Assembly (NCBI GenBank): GCA_016710165.1 | Contig: JADJLJ010000001.1 | Span: forward strand, 620,001 to 684,000 | Origin: Chitinophagaceae bacterium | GTDB taxonomy: Bacteria; Bacteroidota; Bacteroidia; Chitinophagales; Chitinophagaceae | DNA length: 64,000 nt | Direction of reading: 5' to 3' | Part shown: piece by piece, positions 9,190 through 18,054 of the stretch | Layout: each line of letters begins with the position of its first letter | Numbering within the stretch: the first letter of the stretch is position 1 | Translations under genes and position numbers: made by a program | Notes under the pieces: model-generated | Databases searched by the model: none | Seen by the model: only the letters and a program-made list of their open reading frames with translations | Told to the model about the DNA's origin: nothing

Positions 9190-11457
9190 TTAATGCTTGT
9201 GCTGCACGGCCGGCGTTGCCATCCCTGTTGTTTTCAGTTTGATGGGCTTAATATTCAGCGTTTCTGTTTCCTGCCTGCCTTCCGTGATCTTAATAAACTG
9301 GTTGGGCTTTATATTCTTAAATACCTGCGTAGTACCGGAAGCAGGCCAAACGATCTTTATTTCATCAATAACCCTGGCAGTGCCAATGCCAATGCTCTGC
9401 CGCAAGGGAGAAGAACCGAAACTGCCGCCTGAGTTAGCTTCCCGGTAAATGATCCGCTTCCTGCCGTTCTCTGTGATGGTTACTGTGATCTTTGAACCGA
9501 TGCCCTGCCTGTTCGATGTATTGCCTTCCAGTTTTAAACCGATCCAGTTGTTGTTCCCCTGGCCGGGATTATAAAACAATGCTGTGTGATAAGCATCACC
9601 GATATAAGCCCCACCCAGGTCTTCGATGATATCCTGCATTCCGTTATTATCTATATCTGCAAAAGAAACACCGTGGCCTTTCTGCAAATGACCCACCCGT
9701 GCCGCATTGGTCACGTCTGTGAAATCCTTTCCACCCAGGTTCTTATACAACCTGTTTGGAATAATGGATTTGTAACTGGGGTTTCCGGTACCCAAGTAAA
9801 AATCGAGGTACCCGTCATTATCTATGTCCCCGAAATTGGCCCCCATGGAAAAAGAGGTCTGGTTCATATCCATGGCAGAACTGACATTGGTAAAGGTTCC
9901 GTTACCATTATTCATGAACAGTTGCACTTTACCCGCAGGATCAGAAGAAGGATTCAGCGCTTCTTTGGCTGTATAAAAAGAAAGGGCCCGTTCAAATTCA
10001 TAGCTGCACATGAAGATATCCAGCCAGCCATCATTATTAAAATCAAAGAACCAGGTGGGAAAAGTGCGGTTCTCAAAACCAGCAAAGCCGGCTTCATTCG
10101 TTACGTCTTTAAAATGCAGGCCCTGCCCTTTTCCGCCCTCGTTGTGCAGCAATACTTTTTGTCCCCCCAGGGTGGAAATAAAGATATCTGCCCATCCGTC
10201 GTTGTCATAATCACCCGAACTGACTCCTTTGGCATACACGGCTACTTTCATGCCGATACCTGCAGCCACGTTGGTAAAGGTCCCGTTCCGGTTATTGATA
10301 TACAATTCACAGGGATGCAGTTTGGCAGGATCCATTGTTTCATTTCCAATGAAGAGATCGATCCATCCATCGTTATTGAAATCGTTCCAGGTACCTGTTT
10401 GTGTGGGATGTTCCGAAAAAATACCCGCCTGTATGGTAACATCGGTAAAGGTTCCGTCGCCGTTATTGCGTATAAGCGAATTGGGTTGTTCCAGTTCTGC
10501 CATTTGGCCCTGCCAACCACCCCGGAAAATAAAGATATCGATCCAGCCATCATTGTTATAATCGGTTTGAGTGATGTTAAGACCCCCTTTGAATTTGCTG
10601 ATACGGGATCTCTCCGACACATCCGTAAATGTACCATCGCCATTATTCTTAAAGTAGTGCATCGGGTCATCCAGTCCCCAGGCCGAGCTGATAATGTCGA
10701 GGTTCCCGTCATTATTAAAGTCATCCACGATCATTCCGCCTGAGCGGTTTTTCAGGTCAAGCCCCAGGGTGCCGGCAATATCAGTAAACGGGTTTACATT
10801 CACTTTCGATCTTGCATCCAGTCCCGGAATGATCCATTCCCGGGGAACGTTGCCAGGATAACCTCCGGTAACCATATAAGCAATATTCAATAACCAGCGT
10901 GAATCAAGATCATCCGGATTTTCTTTCAATGCTGTCTCAAAAAGTTCAATTGCTTTTTCGGCAGGCTCTTTATCCCGGTGAATTCCCTTACCCTGTATGG
11001 GCGCAATGCAAGCCTCCGCTGAATGATAATTAACGCAGTTATTACGCTCTGCCAGCCGCATATAGGCAAGACCGAGTGCCGGGATAGCAAATCGTTTTGA
11101 TGCCGGAACATCTTTTACAAAATCTGCGATCCTGCTGAACAGGTTAACCGCATCCTGTTCCCTTCCGGCTTCCAGGAAAGCATGCCCGAGCCGGAATGCC
11201 AGGTTCAGGTTTTCTGTCGGGTCTTTCGTTACCCGGAAAAGTGAATCCAGGTAAACGATCCTTACTTCCGAAGCAAACATGTTTTTGGGGTTGTAGAACT
11301 GTATCCGCAACTGCTCGAGGTAGTTAAGCATTCTTTTTTCCTGGTTCACCTCAACGTCTTTATTGACCCCCTGCTGGGCATTGGCGTGCATGCCGGTCAA
11401 AGTAAAAAACACAGCCAGTATTAGAAGGACCGATCCGGTTTGCTTTGTACTATACAT
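9190..11457 (-). CDS. Secreted VCBS/FG-GAP repeat protein with UnbV (CRTAC1-like) C-terminus
   Basis: This is a 755-residue exported protein. After a signal peptide (cleavage near ANAQQ, about residue 28) comes a helical TPR-like region (about 30-215), with an ALKENPDDLDSRWLLNIAYM motif. A seven-unit FG-GAP/VCBS beta-propeller region follows (about 240-640). It carries seven calcium-binding loops of the type DFNNDGxxDI (DFNNDGNLDI, DYNNDGWIDI, DYDNDGWADI, DIDNDGYLDF and others). The C-terminal ~90 residues (WIGLKLEGNTSNRQGIGSKI...IKIVWPASGTTQVF) form the ASPIC/UnbV domain. Such proteins bind calcium and probably glycans or other surface polymers outside the cell. No catalytic residues are evident. 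It is a single gene, convergent with the MFS gene. Confidence 0.88.
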   Translation of the reverse strand: MYSTKQTGSVLLILAVFFTLTGMHANAQQGVNKDVEVNQEKRMLNYLEQLRIQFYNPKNMFASEVRIVYLDSLFRVTKDPTENLNLAFRLGHAFLEAGREQDAVNLFSRIADFVKDVPASKRFAIPALGLAYMRLAERNNCVNYHSAEACIAPIQGKGIHRDKEPAEKAIELFETALKENPDDLDSRWLLNIAYMVTGGYPGNVPREWIIPGLDARSKVNVNPFTDIAGTLGLDLKNRSGGMIVDDFNNDGNLDIISSAWGLDDPMHYFKNNGDGTFTDVSERSRISKFKGGLNITQTDYNNDGWIDIFIFRGGWQGQMAELEQPNSLIRNNGDGTFTDVTIQAGIFSEHPTQTGTWNDFNNDGWIDLFIGNETMDPAKLHPCELYINNRNGTFTNVAAGIGMKVAVYAKGVSSGDYDNDGWADIFISTLGGQKVLLHNEGGKGQGLHFKDVTNEAGFAGFENRTFPTWFFDFNNDGWLDIFMCSYEFERALSFYTAKEALNPSSDPAGKVQLFMNNGNGTFTNVSSAMDMNQTSFSMGANFGDIDNDGYLDFYLGTGNPSYKSIIPNRLYKNLGGKDFTDVTNAARVGHLQKGHGVSFADIDNNGMQDIIEDLGGAYIGDAYHTALFYNPGQGNNNWIGLKLEGNTSNRQGIGSKITVTITENGRKRIIYREANSGGSFGSSPLRQSIGIGTARVIDEIKIVWPASGTTQVFKNIKPNQFIKITEGRQETETLNIKPIKLKTTGMATPAVQHKH

Positions 11458-11556
11458 ATAACAAGGAATGATTGAAAACAGGGAATGCAGAATTATCCTG
11501 TTGTATTTACATCAGCGGCACATAAACCTGCTTTCTGTCCTGTTCAAAGTTAAAAA

Positions 11557-11588
11557 CAAAAGGGCTTCAGAAACCTGAAGCCCTTTAA
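11557..11588 (-). terminator. Rho-independent terminator after the fasciclin gene
   Basis: Stem GGGCTTCAG (11562-11570) and CTGAAGCCC (11575-11583) with an AAAC loop. Read on the minus strand, it ends in TTTTGTTTTTAA, giving a good T tract 19 bp after the stop codon of the fasciclin gene. Confidence 0.85.
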
Positions 11589-11606
11589 CTATTTTATGAA
11601 TTGAGA

Positions 11607-12863
11607 TTATTGCGGAAGCAATACCCGGTCGATGATGTGATATACCCCGTTTACAGCATGTTTATCCATGGTAAGTACATTGGCTGCTGTGCCGCTGTAA
11701 GGCGCCCCGCCCGGAGGGAATGTGCCATAGCCTGTAAAGCGGGCGCTGGTTACGGCAGGCCCTAAATAAGTGGCAACGGCAGATACGCCCGGGTGAGCAG
11801 CAATACTTCCGTTGACCAGGGTCTTTACAAAAGCCGGTGTTGCCGGAATATTATTTGAGAATACCCGTATGTTAGGCTGGTAGGGTGTGGTGGTACTGCT
11901 TGTTAAAGATGCCAGCAGGTGATAAGCAACAATGCCTTTAACCAGGGCAGTGGATACATTGTTCGTACCTAAAAAAGCAGGGCCGGCTGCTACGGCCGCA
12001 TTTGCCTGTGCAGTGGCAATGACAGTACTTCCGGTTGCAGCAAATACCTGTGCATATACCAGTCCGAAAACAAGGGTTTGAAAAGCGGCATCATTCGGTG
12101 CCAGTACCGTCATATTGGTAACGCCGTAATTAAGCAGGGAATCGAACTTTGATAAACCAACAGAACCACTGTCTGCACGGGCAACTGCCGCACGGAAATA
12201 AGATAATGTGGCTTCCCCGGCGATCATTGTTTTTAACGTAGCCGTAGGCGGAGCCGCTATGGAATACCCCGTATGAATGATCCCATTGGCTGCGGCCATA
12301 TCCGTAGCGATCAACGGCAGGTTATTTACATAAGAGTAAGTGGTACCTCTTGCCGGGAAGATCGGCATCCGTACAAATGGCTGGTTTGGATCCAGGATTA
12401 TCTGGCTGGTAAGCGGGTAGTTCGGGAAACCGTTACCGATGGAAGCAGCAGGAAATTTCTGACCGATGGTATTATACTGTACAATTCCTGCAGCGTTGGC
12501 AGCAGGTAAACTTCCATTAATAAATGCAAGAACAACACTGGCAGGTGCTGGGTATGGAACTGCCCCGCCTGATGCAGCAGTTGCAAATAAATTCATCCCG
12601 TTATTATCCGTTGCAAATAGTGTAAAAGACTTTGTAAGGTCGTTTAACGAGGCTGTCAATCCTCCCCGTGCTATCAACGCAGCGTAATTGCTGTAATTCG
12701 GATTGGCAGCCAGCGTGGCGGCAATACCACTACCGGTTGGATATACCGGCGTGGCTATAGGAGCCAGTTGCTCCAGGTCCTTATTGCAGGAAGCAGTTAA
12801 CAGCGCCAGTGCGGTTAAAACAACCAGGTGAAAAGCCCTGAGTTTATGGATCATTGTTTTCAT
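11607..12863 (-). CDS. Fasciclin (FAS1) domain lipoprotein
   Basis: This lipoprotein of about 418 residues has a lipobox at LLTASC. The ATG at 12863 gives the best signal peptide, and an ATG three codons earlier (12872) is also possible. Two FAS1 domains are visible. The first (about residues 45-200) has the TKSFTLFATDNNGMN motif, and the second (about 215-418) has GVTNMTVLAPNDAAF and ends in the family's typical NGVYHIIDRVLLPQ. FAS1 domains mediate adhesion in eukaryotes and bacteria. The gene starts 40 bp after the TonB receptor on the same strand and is followed by a terminator, so the two form a two-gene operon. The lipoprotein may act as a surface partner of the receptor, but this is inferred from position only. 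Confidence 0.9.
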   Translation of the reverse strand: MKTMIHKLRAFHLVVLTALALLTASCNKDLEQLAPIATPVYPTGSGIAATLAANPNYSNYAALIARGGLTASLNDLTKSFTLFATDNNGMNLFATAASGGAVPYPAPASVVLAFINGSLPAANAAGIVQYNTIGQKFPAASIGNGFPNYPLTSQIILDPNQPFVRMPIFPARGTTYSYVNNLPLIATDMAAANGIIHTGYSIAAPPTATLKTMIAGEATLSYFRAAVARADSGSVGLSKFDSLLNYGVTNMTVLAPNDAAFQTLVFGLVYAQVFAATGSTVIATAQANAAVAAGPAFLGTNNVSTALVKGIVAYHLLASLTSSTTTPYQPNIRVFSNNIPATPAFVKTLVNGSIAAHPGVSAVATYLGPAVTSARFTGYGTFPPGGAPYSGTAANVLTMDKHAVNGVYHIIDRVLLPQ

Positions 12864-12903
12864 TATAGTCATTTTTAATTTTAAATTTTAGTTACCAAAG
12901 GGA

Positions 12904-15675
12904 TCAATAAATGTTATATCCAAAACTTACATAGTATAACCCGCCGATCTGTGAGTTACCGATCGCATTATAATAATACTGGTTCAACAGGTTGGTTGCA
13001 CCGATCTTTATGATTGATTTATTGGCCTTGGGTAATTTCAGGCTTACCTGGGCATCTAAATTATGCACAGCGGGTAAATTGCCGTTGGCAAAATCACCCT
13101 GGTAATAAAAACCATCCTGCCACCGCCATGCTACGCTGAACCCGAGTTTTTTACCGGGGCCGAATGCGGTATTGCCAAGGGTGAGGTTTGTTTTATACTT
13201 GGGCGCATTAAAATATGCCACAAAATTCGACGGCACATCTTTTAATATATCCGAAGCAACGTTGGCACTTACCACAAAGTTCAACGGCAATCGGTAATCA
13301 ACACCCAGGCCAAAACCATAGGTCTTTACCTTGTCGGTTGTATTCAAAGGAACCGAGATATTTCTCCTCCGGGTGGGATTCGTAATATCTGCAGCATTTC
13401 CGGTAGTTGTCTGCATGGTGTTTATCCTTCCCAAAAAGTCTTTGTACTGTCCGTAATAACCATACACATCGATCAGTAATTTGCTTTGCATTAACAGGCC
13501 TTTATAACCCAGTTCAAATGAACTCACGGCCTCCGGTTTTACTTCCGTGGTGGTGTAAACGGTGGGAGTTCCGGCCAGCACACTGGCTGCATCATATAAT
13601 GGGTTGCCTGAATAATTCAAATACGTGGCAAAAGACGGGTTGCTGCCAACAAGGCGGGTACTGCCCACCTGCAAATTGATGAACTGCTGCTGGTTGCTCG
13701 GGAAACGATATGCGGTCTGGAAAGACAAACGTACATTATTATCCTGCATGACCTTGAACAAGGCCGTTACTCTTGGTGTGAAACGGCCTTTGAAATTATC
13801 GGCCTTATCATACCTGCCGGAAACAGTCAGGTTCAGCCGGTCTATGATCTGGCGGCTGGCCTGTATATATCCTCCATATTGTGCCAGTCCGAAAGCGCCG
13901 GTTGAATCAGCAAATAAAGTGCCCTTGGAATTCAGTATGTATTTTTTATAGTTAGCCCCGATCATGATATCTGCAATGCTTTTTGTGAATGGGGTAAGGT
14001 TATAGTTCCCTTCCACCGCCCACAGGTCGGACTGGTCTAAAAGCAAACCACCATTTTGTGAGATCGGCCTTTTTCGGATCGCATCATATGCACTTACAAA
14101 GGGAGCAGAACCTGCAGCCGGTCTTCCTACGTCAGCAAGGGCCCTGGAAGCCTGGTGGGCATCGTATTGCGTCATGCCGTTCATCAGGTTGCTCAGGTAG
14201 GAAAAAGCATATTGAATGTACCAGTCTGTTGGTAATGGGGTTGGATTTCCGGCCGCATCAGTGGTAACTGATTTTTTCCATGATTCATTAAACAACCGGG
14301 TGGTGGCAGTGGCGTTGTAAGACTCGCCGGCATTCTCCTGTGTTGTATAAGCACGGAAGGACCAGTTGGGGTTGTTGATCTCCAGTTTGTACTGGCCCAT
14401 TTTGAAATCTTTCAGGGAATAACGGTCACTGCCTGTATAGATAGTATTACCCGTTCCCCAGTAAGCAGCAAGTATTGCTTCTGTATTTTTTGTTATCTTA
14501 TAATGCAATGATCCGGCCAGTTTAAAGTTAACCGTATTCGGATTTAATAATTCCTTTTCGGTATAGCCTGTACGGGATACATTTTGAGGTGTATTCAATA
14601 GTCCGTTGGCATTGATGAAATTGGCTGCACCCGGAAGGCTGGCTGCAATGCTTGAAAAGAATGCACGGATGTCAACCGTGGTTTCGTCACCGTACACATT
14701 GATGCCGTCATAATTCGGATCTGTTTTCCTGTTACCCGGAATTACACTGCCCGTGGTACCTGTCCGGCTGTAATTCCTGTTATCGGTAGCCATCCAGTCT
14801 TTTGCCTGTATGAGCTCGGCATTTATTTTAAAAGCAAATCTTTCAGACATTTTTTTTCCCCACCTCAGGTTCCAGTTATTATAGAGGGAAGGATCTCTTT
14901 GACGTTTATTACCCACATGCATGATACCCTCTTTGATCAAAAAAGAGAAACCCTGGTATTTGAATGGGTTCTTGCTGGTCATCAGCAGGGTTCCGTTCAT
15001 ACCGCCGGGGCCGTATAAAGCAGAAGAAGCGCCGGACAGCAGTTCTATATTATCCACATCCAGTTCACTCAATCCGATGATGGAGGCCACGGAAAAGTTC
15101 AGACCTGGGGCCTGGTTATCCATTCCATCCACCAACTGGTTGAAACGGGTATTACCGCTTGAGTTAAAACCACGGGTGGTCGGTGTTTTAAAAGTAAGTG
15201 AAGAAGTGGTGATGTCCACGCCTTTAAGCGTTGTAACCACATCGTAATAATTTGAAACCGGTGAGTTACGTATGTTGGCGGCGCTGATCCTTTCGATGGA
15301 AACAGGCGATTCCAATATCCGCTGGGGAACCCTGTTTGCCGCTACCACTACTTCCTGGCCAAGGGCATTACTGGGCTTAAAATCAACCTGGACCGGTTTG
15401 GCTGCACTGGTCACCGTAACTTCCTGCAGTTCATATCCTACGGAAGATATCAAAATGGTTACAGGCAGGCTTTTCACGGTCAGCTTAAAATTACCTTTAT
15501 CGTCAGTGAAAGTACCGGTCTCCGTCCCCTTGATCATTACCGAAACAGCCCCGGACCCTTCCTTCGTGTTGCTGTTTCGTACGTTTCCGTTAATAGTTAC
15601 ATTTTGTGCATAGGCCGCAATCGTTAAAATAGTAGCCATGAAAATAGTAACCATATAGGTTGTAACTTTTCTCAT
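12904..15675 (-). CDS. TonB-dependent receptor with carboxypeptidase-regulatory-like N-terminus
   Basis: This 923-residue outer-membrane receptor has a signal peptide (cleavage after AAYAQ, about residue 24). A CarboxypepD_reg-like domain (about 25-105) follows, with the NGNVRNSNTKEGSGAVSVMI start. Next are the plug domain (about 115-240, VNQL-type region ELLSGASSALYGPGGMNGTL) and a 22-strand-type barrel ending in YYVSFGYNIY, the aromatic C-terminus needed for outer-membrane insertion. It lacks the long SusC signature and is not followed by a SusD. Its operon partner is the fasciclin lipoprotein 40 bp downstream. I can make no substrate call. The divergent neighbour is purC. Confidence 0.92.
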   Translation of the reverse strand: MRKVTTYMVTIFMATILTIAAYAQNVTINGNVRNSNTKEGSGAVSVMIKGTETGTFTDDKGNFKLTVKSLPVTILISSVGYELQEVTVTSAAKPVQVDFKPSNALGQEVVVAANRVPQRILESPVSIERISAANIRNSPVSNYYDVVTTLKGVDITTSSLTFKTPTTRGFNSSGNTRFNQLVDGMDNQAPGLNFSVASIIGLSELDVDNIELLSGASSALYGPGGMNGTLLMTSKNPFKYQGFSFLIKEGIMHVGNKRQRDPSLYNNWNLRWGKKMSERFAFKINAELIQAKDWMATDNRNYSRTGTTGSVIPGNRKTDPNYDGINVYGDETTVDIRAFFSSIAASLPGAANFINANGLLNTPQNVSRTGYTEKELLNPNTVNFKLAGSLHYKITKNTEAILAAYWGTGNTIYTGSDRYSLKDFKMGQYKLEINNPNWSFRAYTTQENAGESYNATATTRLFNESWKKSVTTDAAGNPTPLPTDWYIQYAFSYLSNLMNGMTQYDAHQASRALADVGRPAAGSAPFVSAYDAIRKRPISQNGGLLLDQSDLWAVEGNYNLTPFTKSIADIMIGANYKKYILNSKGTLFADSTGAFGLAQYGGYIQASRQIIDRLNLTVSGRYDKADNFKGRFTPRVTALFKVMQDNNVRLSFQTAYRFPSNQQQFINLQVGSTRLVGSNPSFATYLNYSGNPLYDAASVLAGTPTVYTTTEVKPEAVSSFELGYKGLLMQSKLLIDVYGYYGQYKDFLGRINTMQTTTGNAADITNPTRRRNISVPLNTTDKVKTYGFGLGVDYRLPLNFVVSANVASDILKDVPSNFVAYFNAPKYKTNLTLGNTAFGPGKKLGFSVAWRWQDGFYYQGDFANGNLPAVHNLDAQVSLKLPKANKSIIKIGATNLLNQYYYNAIGNSQIGGLYYVSFGYNIY

Positions 15676-15813
15676 ATCTCGTTTTTTGGTTTTAAATATA
15701 AGGCAAATTAAGCATTGTTATTTTTAACTTAAAATTTAATTTTTTACCCATCTTGTTGAAATCTAAGCTGGTAAAAAACGTGGTATTACAAAGCCCGGCA
15801 GTAATTTAGCAGC

Positions 15814-16745
15814 ATGGCAAATTTCAATTTCCCCGGGCAGACCGCTTTTTACAAAGGCAAGGTAAGAGACGTTTACACCATTGCCGGTAAGTACCTGGTG
15901 ATGCTGGCCAGTGACCGCATCTCGGCCTTTGATGTGATCCTTCCCCGGCCCATACCATTTAAGGGACAGGTATTGACCCAGATTGCTGCATACATGCTCA
16001 AGGCAACTTCCGACATCTGTCCCAACTGGCTGATGGATGTTCCGGCACCCAATGTGAGCATCGGTAAAAAATGCGAGCCCTTTAAAATTGAGATGGTGGT
16101 AAGAGGCAATCTTACCGGTCATGCCTGGCGTACCTATTCTTCCGGTAAACGGGAATTATGCGGAGCAGAAATGCCCGGCGGAATGAAGGAAAATGACCCC
16201 TTCCCCTCCCCGGTCATTACACCCAGCACGAAGGCTTCAGAAGGACATGATGAAGATATATCTCCCGCAGAGATCATAAACAACGGGTTGGCAACAGAAA
16301 AAGAATGGAATGCATTGTCCGGTTATGCGCTGAAACTTTTGCACGCGGAAATGAGATAGCAGCCCGGCAGGGATTGATACTGGTGGATACCAAATATGAA
16401 TTTGGCAGGATCGGTAATGAGATCATTTTAATGGATGAGATACATACGCCCGATTCGTCCCGTTATTTTTATACCGACGGTTTTGAGGAAAGGCAGCAAA
16501 AAGGCGAACGCCAGAAACAACTGAGCAAGGAGTTTGTGCGGGAATGGCTGATCGAAAATAATTTCATGGGCAAGGAAGGACAGACCGTTCCGGCCATGAG
16601 TGATGAATGGGTGGACACCATTTCAAAAAGATACATTGAACTGTATGAAAAAGTGATCGGGCAAAAATTCGTTCCTCAAAAACTCAGCGACGAAGAAACG
16701 GAGAAACGGATCATCGCAGAAATAGAAAAACTGGGATTAACGTAA
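15814..16745 (+). CDS. purC: Phosphoribosylaminoimidazole-succinocarboxamide synthase, SAICAR synthetase (one frameshift)
   Basis: PurC catalyses the ATP-dependent joining of CAIR and aspartate in purine synthesis. Repaired length is about 310 residues, the long form that is common in Bacteroidota. Visible motifs are FYKGKVRDVY at the N-terminus, ASDRISAFDVILP, the SAICAR loop TPSTKASEGHDE, and LILVDTKYEFG, the second family signature. The first frame stops at 16359 and the second begins before 16345. One extra T in the T4 run 16337-16340 reads LKLFARGNEIAARQG, matching the family. Because the gene is normally essential, a sequencing error is likely. A TAATTTAG box ends 5 bp before the ATG. 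Confidence 0.93.
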
Positions 16746-16747
16746 TA

Positions 16748-17794
16748 TCAGGTCTTTTTCATTTCATCCAGCCTTGGCCGCAGCCGTTTCATGCTTTTGT
16801 TGAACACCATCATCCCTTTATCAATTCCCTTGCGCAGTTCCTTTTGTTCCTCCAGGGGTAAATTGTACACCGTTTGGCAAGCCTCGCTGCAGCAACCATC
16901 CTTTTTTGCAGCACAATCCGCACATTGGATGAAAAGCAGGTGGCAGCCGTCATTTTTACAATTGGTATGTGTATCGGCCGGTTTGCCGCACTGGTGGCAC
17001 CGGGCAATGATGTCTTCCGTGATGCGCTCACCCAGCCGGTCGTCAAAAACAAAGTTCTTGCCGATGAATTTACTCTCCAGCCCCTTTTCCTTCGCCTGCC
17101 GGGCATAATTGATGACGCCGCCTTCGAGGTGAAAAACATTTTTAAACCCGTTGTGCAGCATATAAGCGCTTGCCTTTTCGCAACGGATGCCGCCGGTGCA
17201 GTACATGATGATGTTCTTATCCCTGTTCTCCTTCATCATATCCACCGCCATGGGTAACTGCTCCCGGAATGTATCGCTGGGGATCTCGAGTGCTTTTGTA
17301 AAATGCCCCACTTCGTATTCATAATGGTTGCGCATGTCGATCACGATGGTGTCTTCTTTTTCCATCAGTTCATTCATTTGCTCCGCATTCACATAGCGGC
17401 CTTTTTTCTCCATGCTGAAACCGGGATCGGTGATCCCGTCCGCCACGATCTTGTGCCGCACTTTTATCTTCAGCACCCAAAAAGATCTTCCATCGTCATC
17501 CACGGCAATATTCAGCCGGATACCGTTCAAGGCAGGGATGGAATACAGGTAGTCCCGGAATGCATCTACATTGCTGTCGGGCACACTGACCTGTGCATTG
17601 ATTCCTTCCTGCGCTATGTATATCCGTCCAAATACTTTCAGGGCATTCAGGGCCTTGTACATTTCGTCCCGGAACTGTTTGGGATCCTCAACAGGAAAAT
17701 ACTGGTAGAAGGAAATGGTGGTGCGGTGTTCGGTTTCGGCGAATAATAATTTTTTCAGTTCCGCCTGGGAAACCCGGTTGTGTAATACTGCCAT
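16748..17794 (-). CDS. trhO: tRNA uridine 5-hydroxylase TrhO, rhodanese family
   Basis: This 348-residue protein of the YceA/TrhO family uses oxygen to make 5-hydroxyuridine at position 34 of tRNAs. The N-terminal acylphosphatase-like domain (about 20-120) contains FGRIYIAQEGINAQVS. The rhodanese domain (about 130-245) has the active-site loop CTGGIRCEKASAYM with its conserved cysteines. A C-terminal cysteine-rich region (about 265-310, CHQCGKPADTHTNC and CADC/CC) looks zinc-binding. Full length for the group. It converges with purC, with 2 bp between the stop codons. Confidence 0.93.
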   Translation of the reverse strand: MAVLHNRVSQAELKKLLFAETEHRTTISFYQYFPVEDPKQFRDEMYKALNALKVFGRIYIAQEGINAQVSVPDSNVDAFRDYLYSIPALNGIRLNIAVDDDGRSFWVLKIKVRHKIVADGITDPGFSMEKKGRYVNAEQMNELMEKEDTIVIDMRNHYEYEVGHFTKALEIPSDTFREQLPMAVDMMKENRDKNIIMYCTGGIRCEKASAYMLHNGFKNVFHLEGGVINYARQAKEKGLESKFIGKNFVFDDRLGERITEDIIARCHQCGKPADTHTNCKNDGCHLLFIQCADCAAKKDGCCSEACQTVYNLPLEEQKELRKGIDKGMMVFNKSMKRLRPRLDEMKKT

Positions 17795-17878
17795 AGTTTT
17801 TTCATTTGAATTTTTAACTGGTCTTCGACTTCGCTCAGACCAACTAAGAATAATCTTCCGGTACTTAGGATGTACAAG

Positions 17879-17961
17879 TACTTCGACTCCGCTAATACTT
17901 CGACTCCGCTAATACTTCGACTCCGCTAATACTTCGACTCCGCTAATACTTCGACTCCGCT
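17879..17961. repeat. 17-bp perfect tandem repeat (about 4.9 copies)
   Basis: Unit TACTTCGACTCCGCTAA, with exact copies at 17879-17895, 17896-17912, 17913-17929 and 17930-17946, then a partial fifth copy that diverges into CAGTACCGG. A degenerate relative, GTCTTCGACTTCGCTCAG, lies just before it (about 17820). It fills most of the 260-bp gap between trhO and the DUF5686 gene. Perfect identity suggests recent expansion. Confidence 0.92.
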
Positions 17962-18054
17962 CAGTACCGGAAAAGATTGGATGCTTGCAGGGCAAACCAA
18001 ATTTGAGTTGCAAATATACTCAAAAATTCAGTGGAGTTTTATTGAAACAGTATT

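Noticed and set aside
9586..10743. 385-codon open frame on the plus strand
   Set aside because: It is antisense to the VCBS protein. The repeating DFNNDG codons produce long open frames on the other strand, and the translation has no recognisable family.
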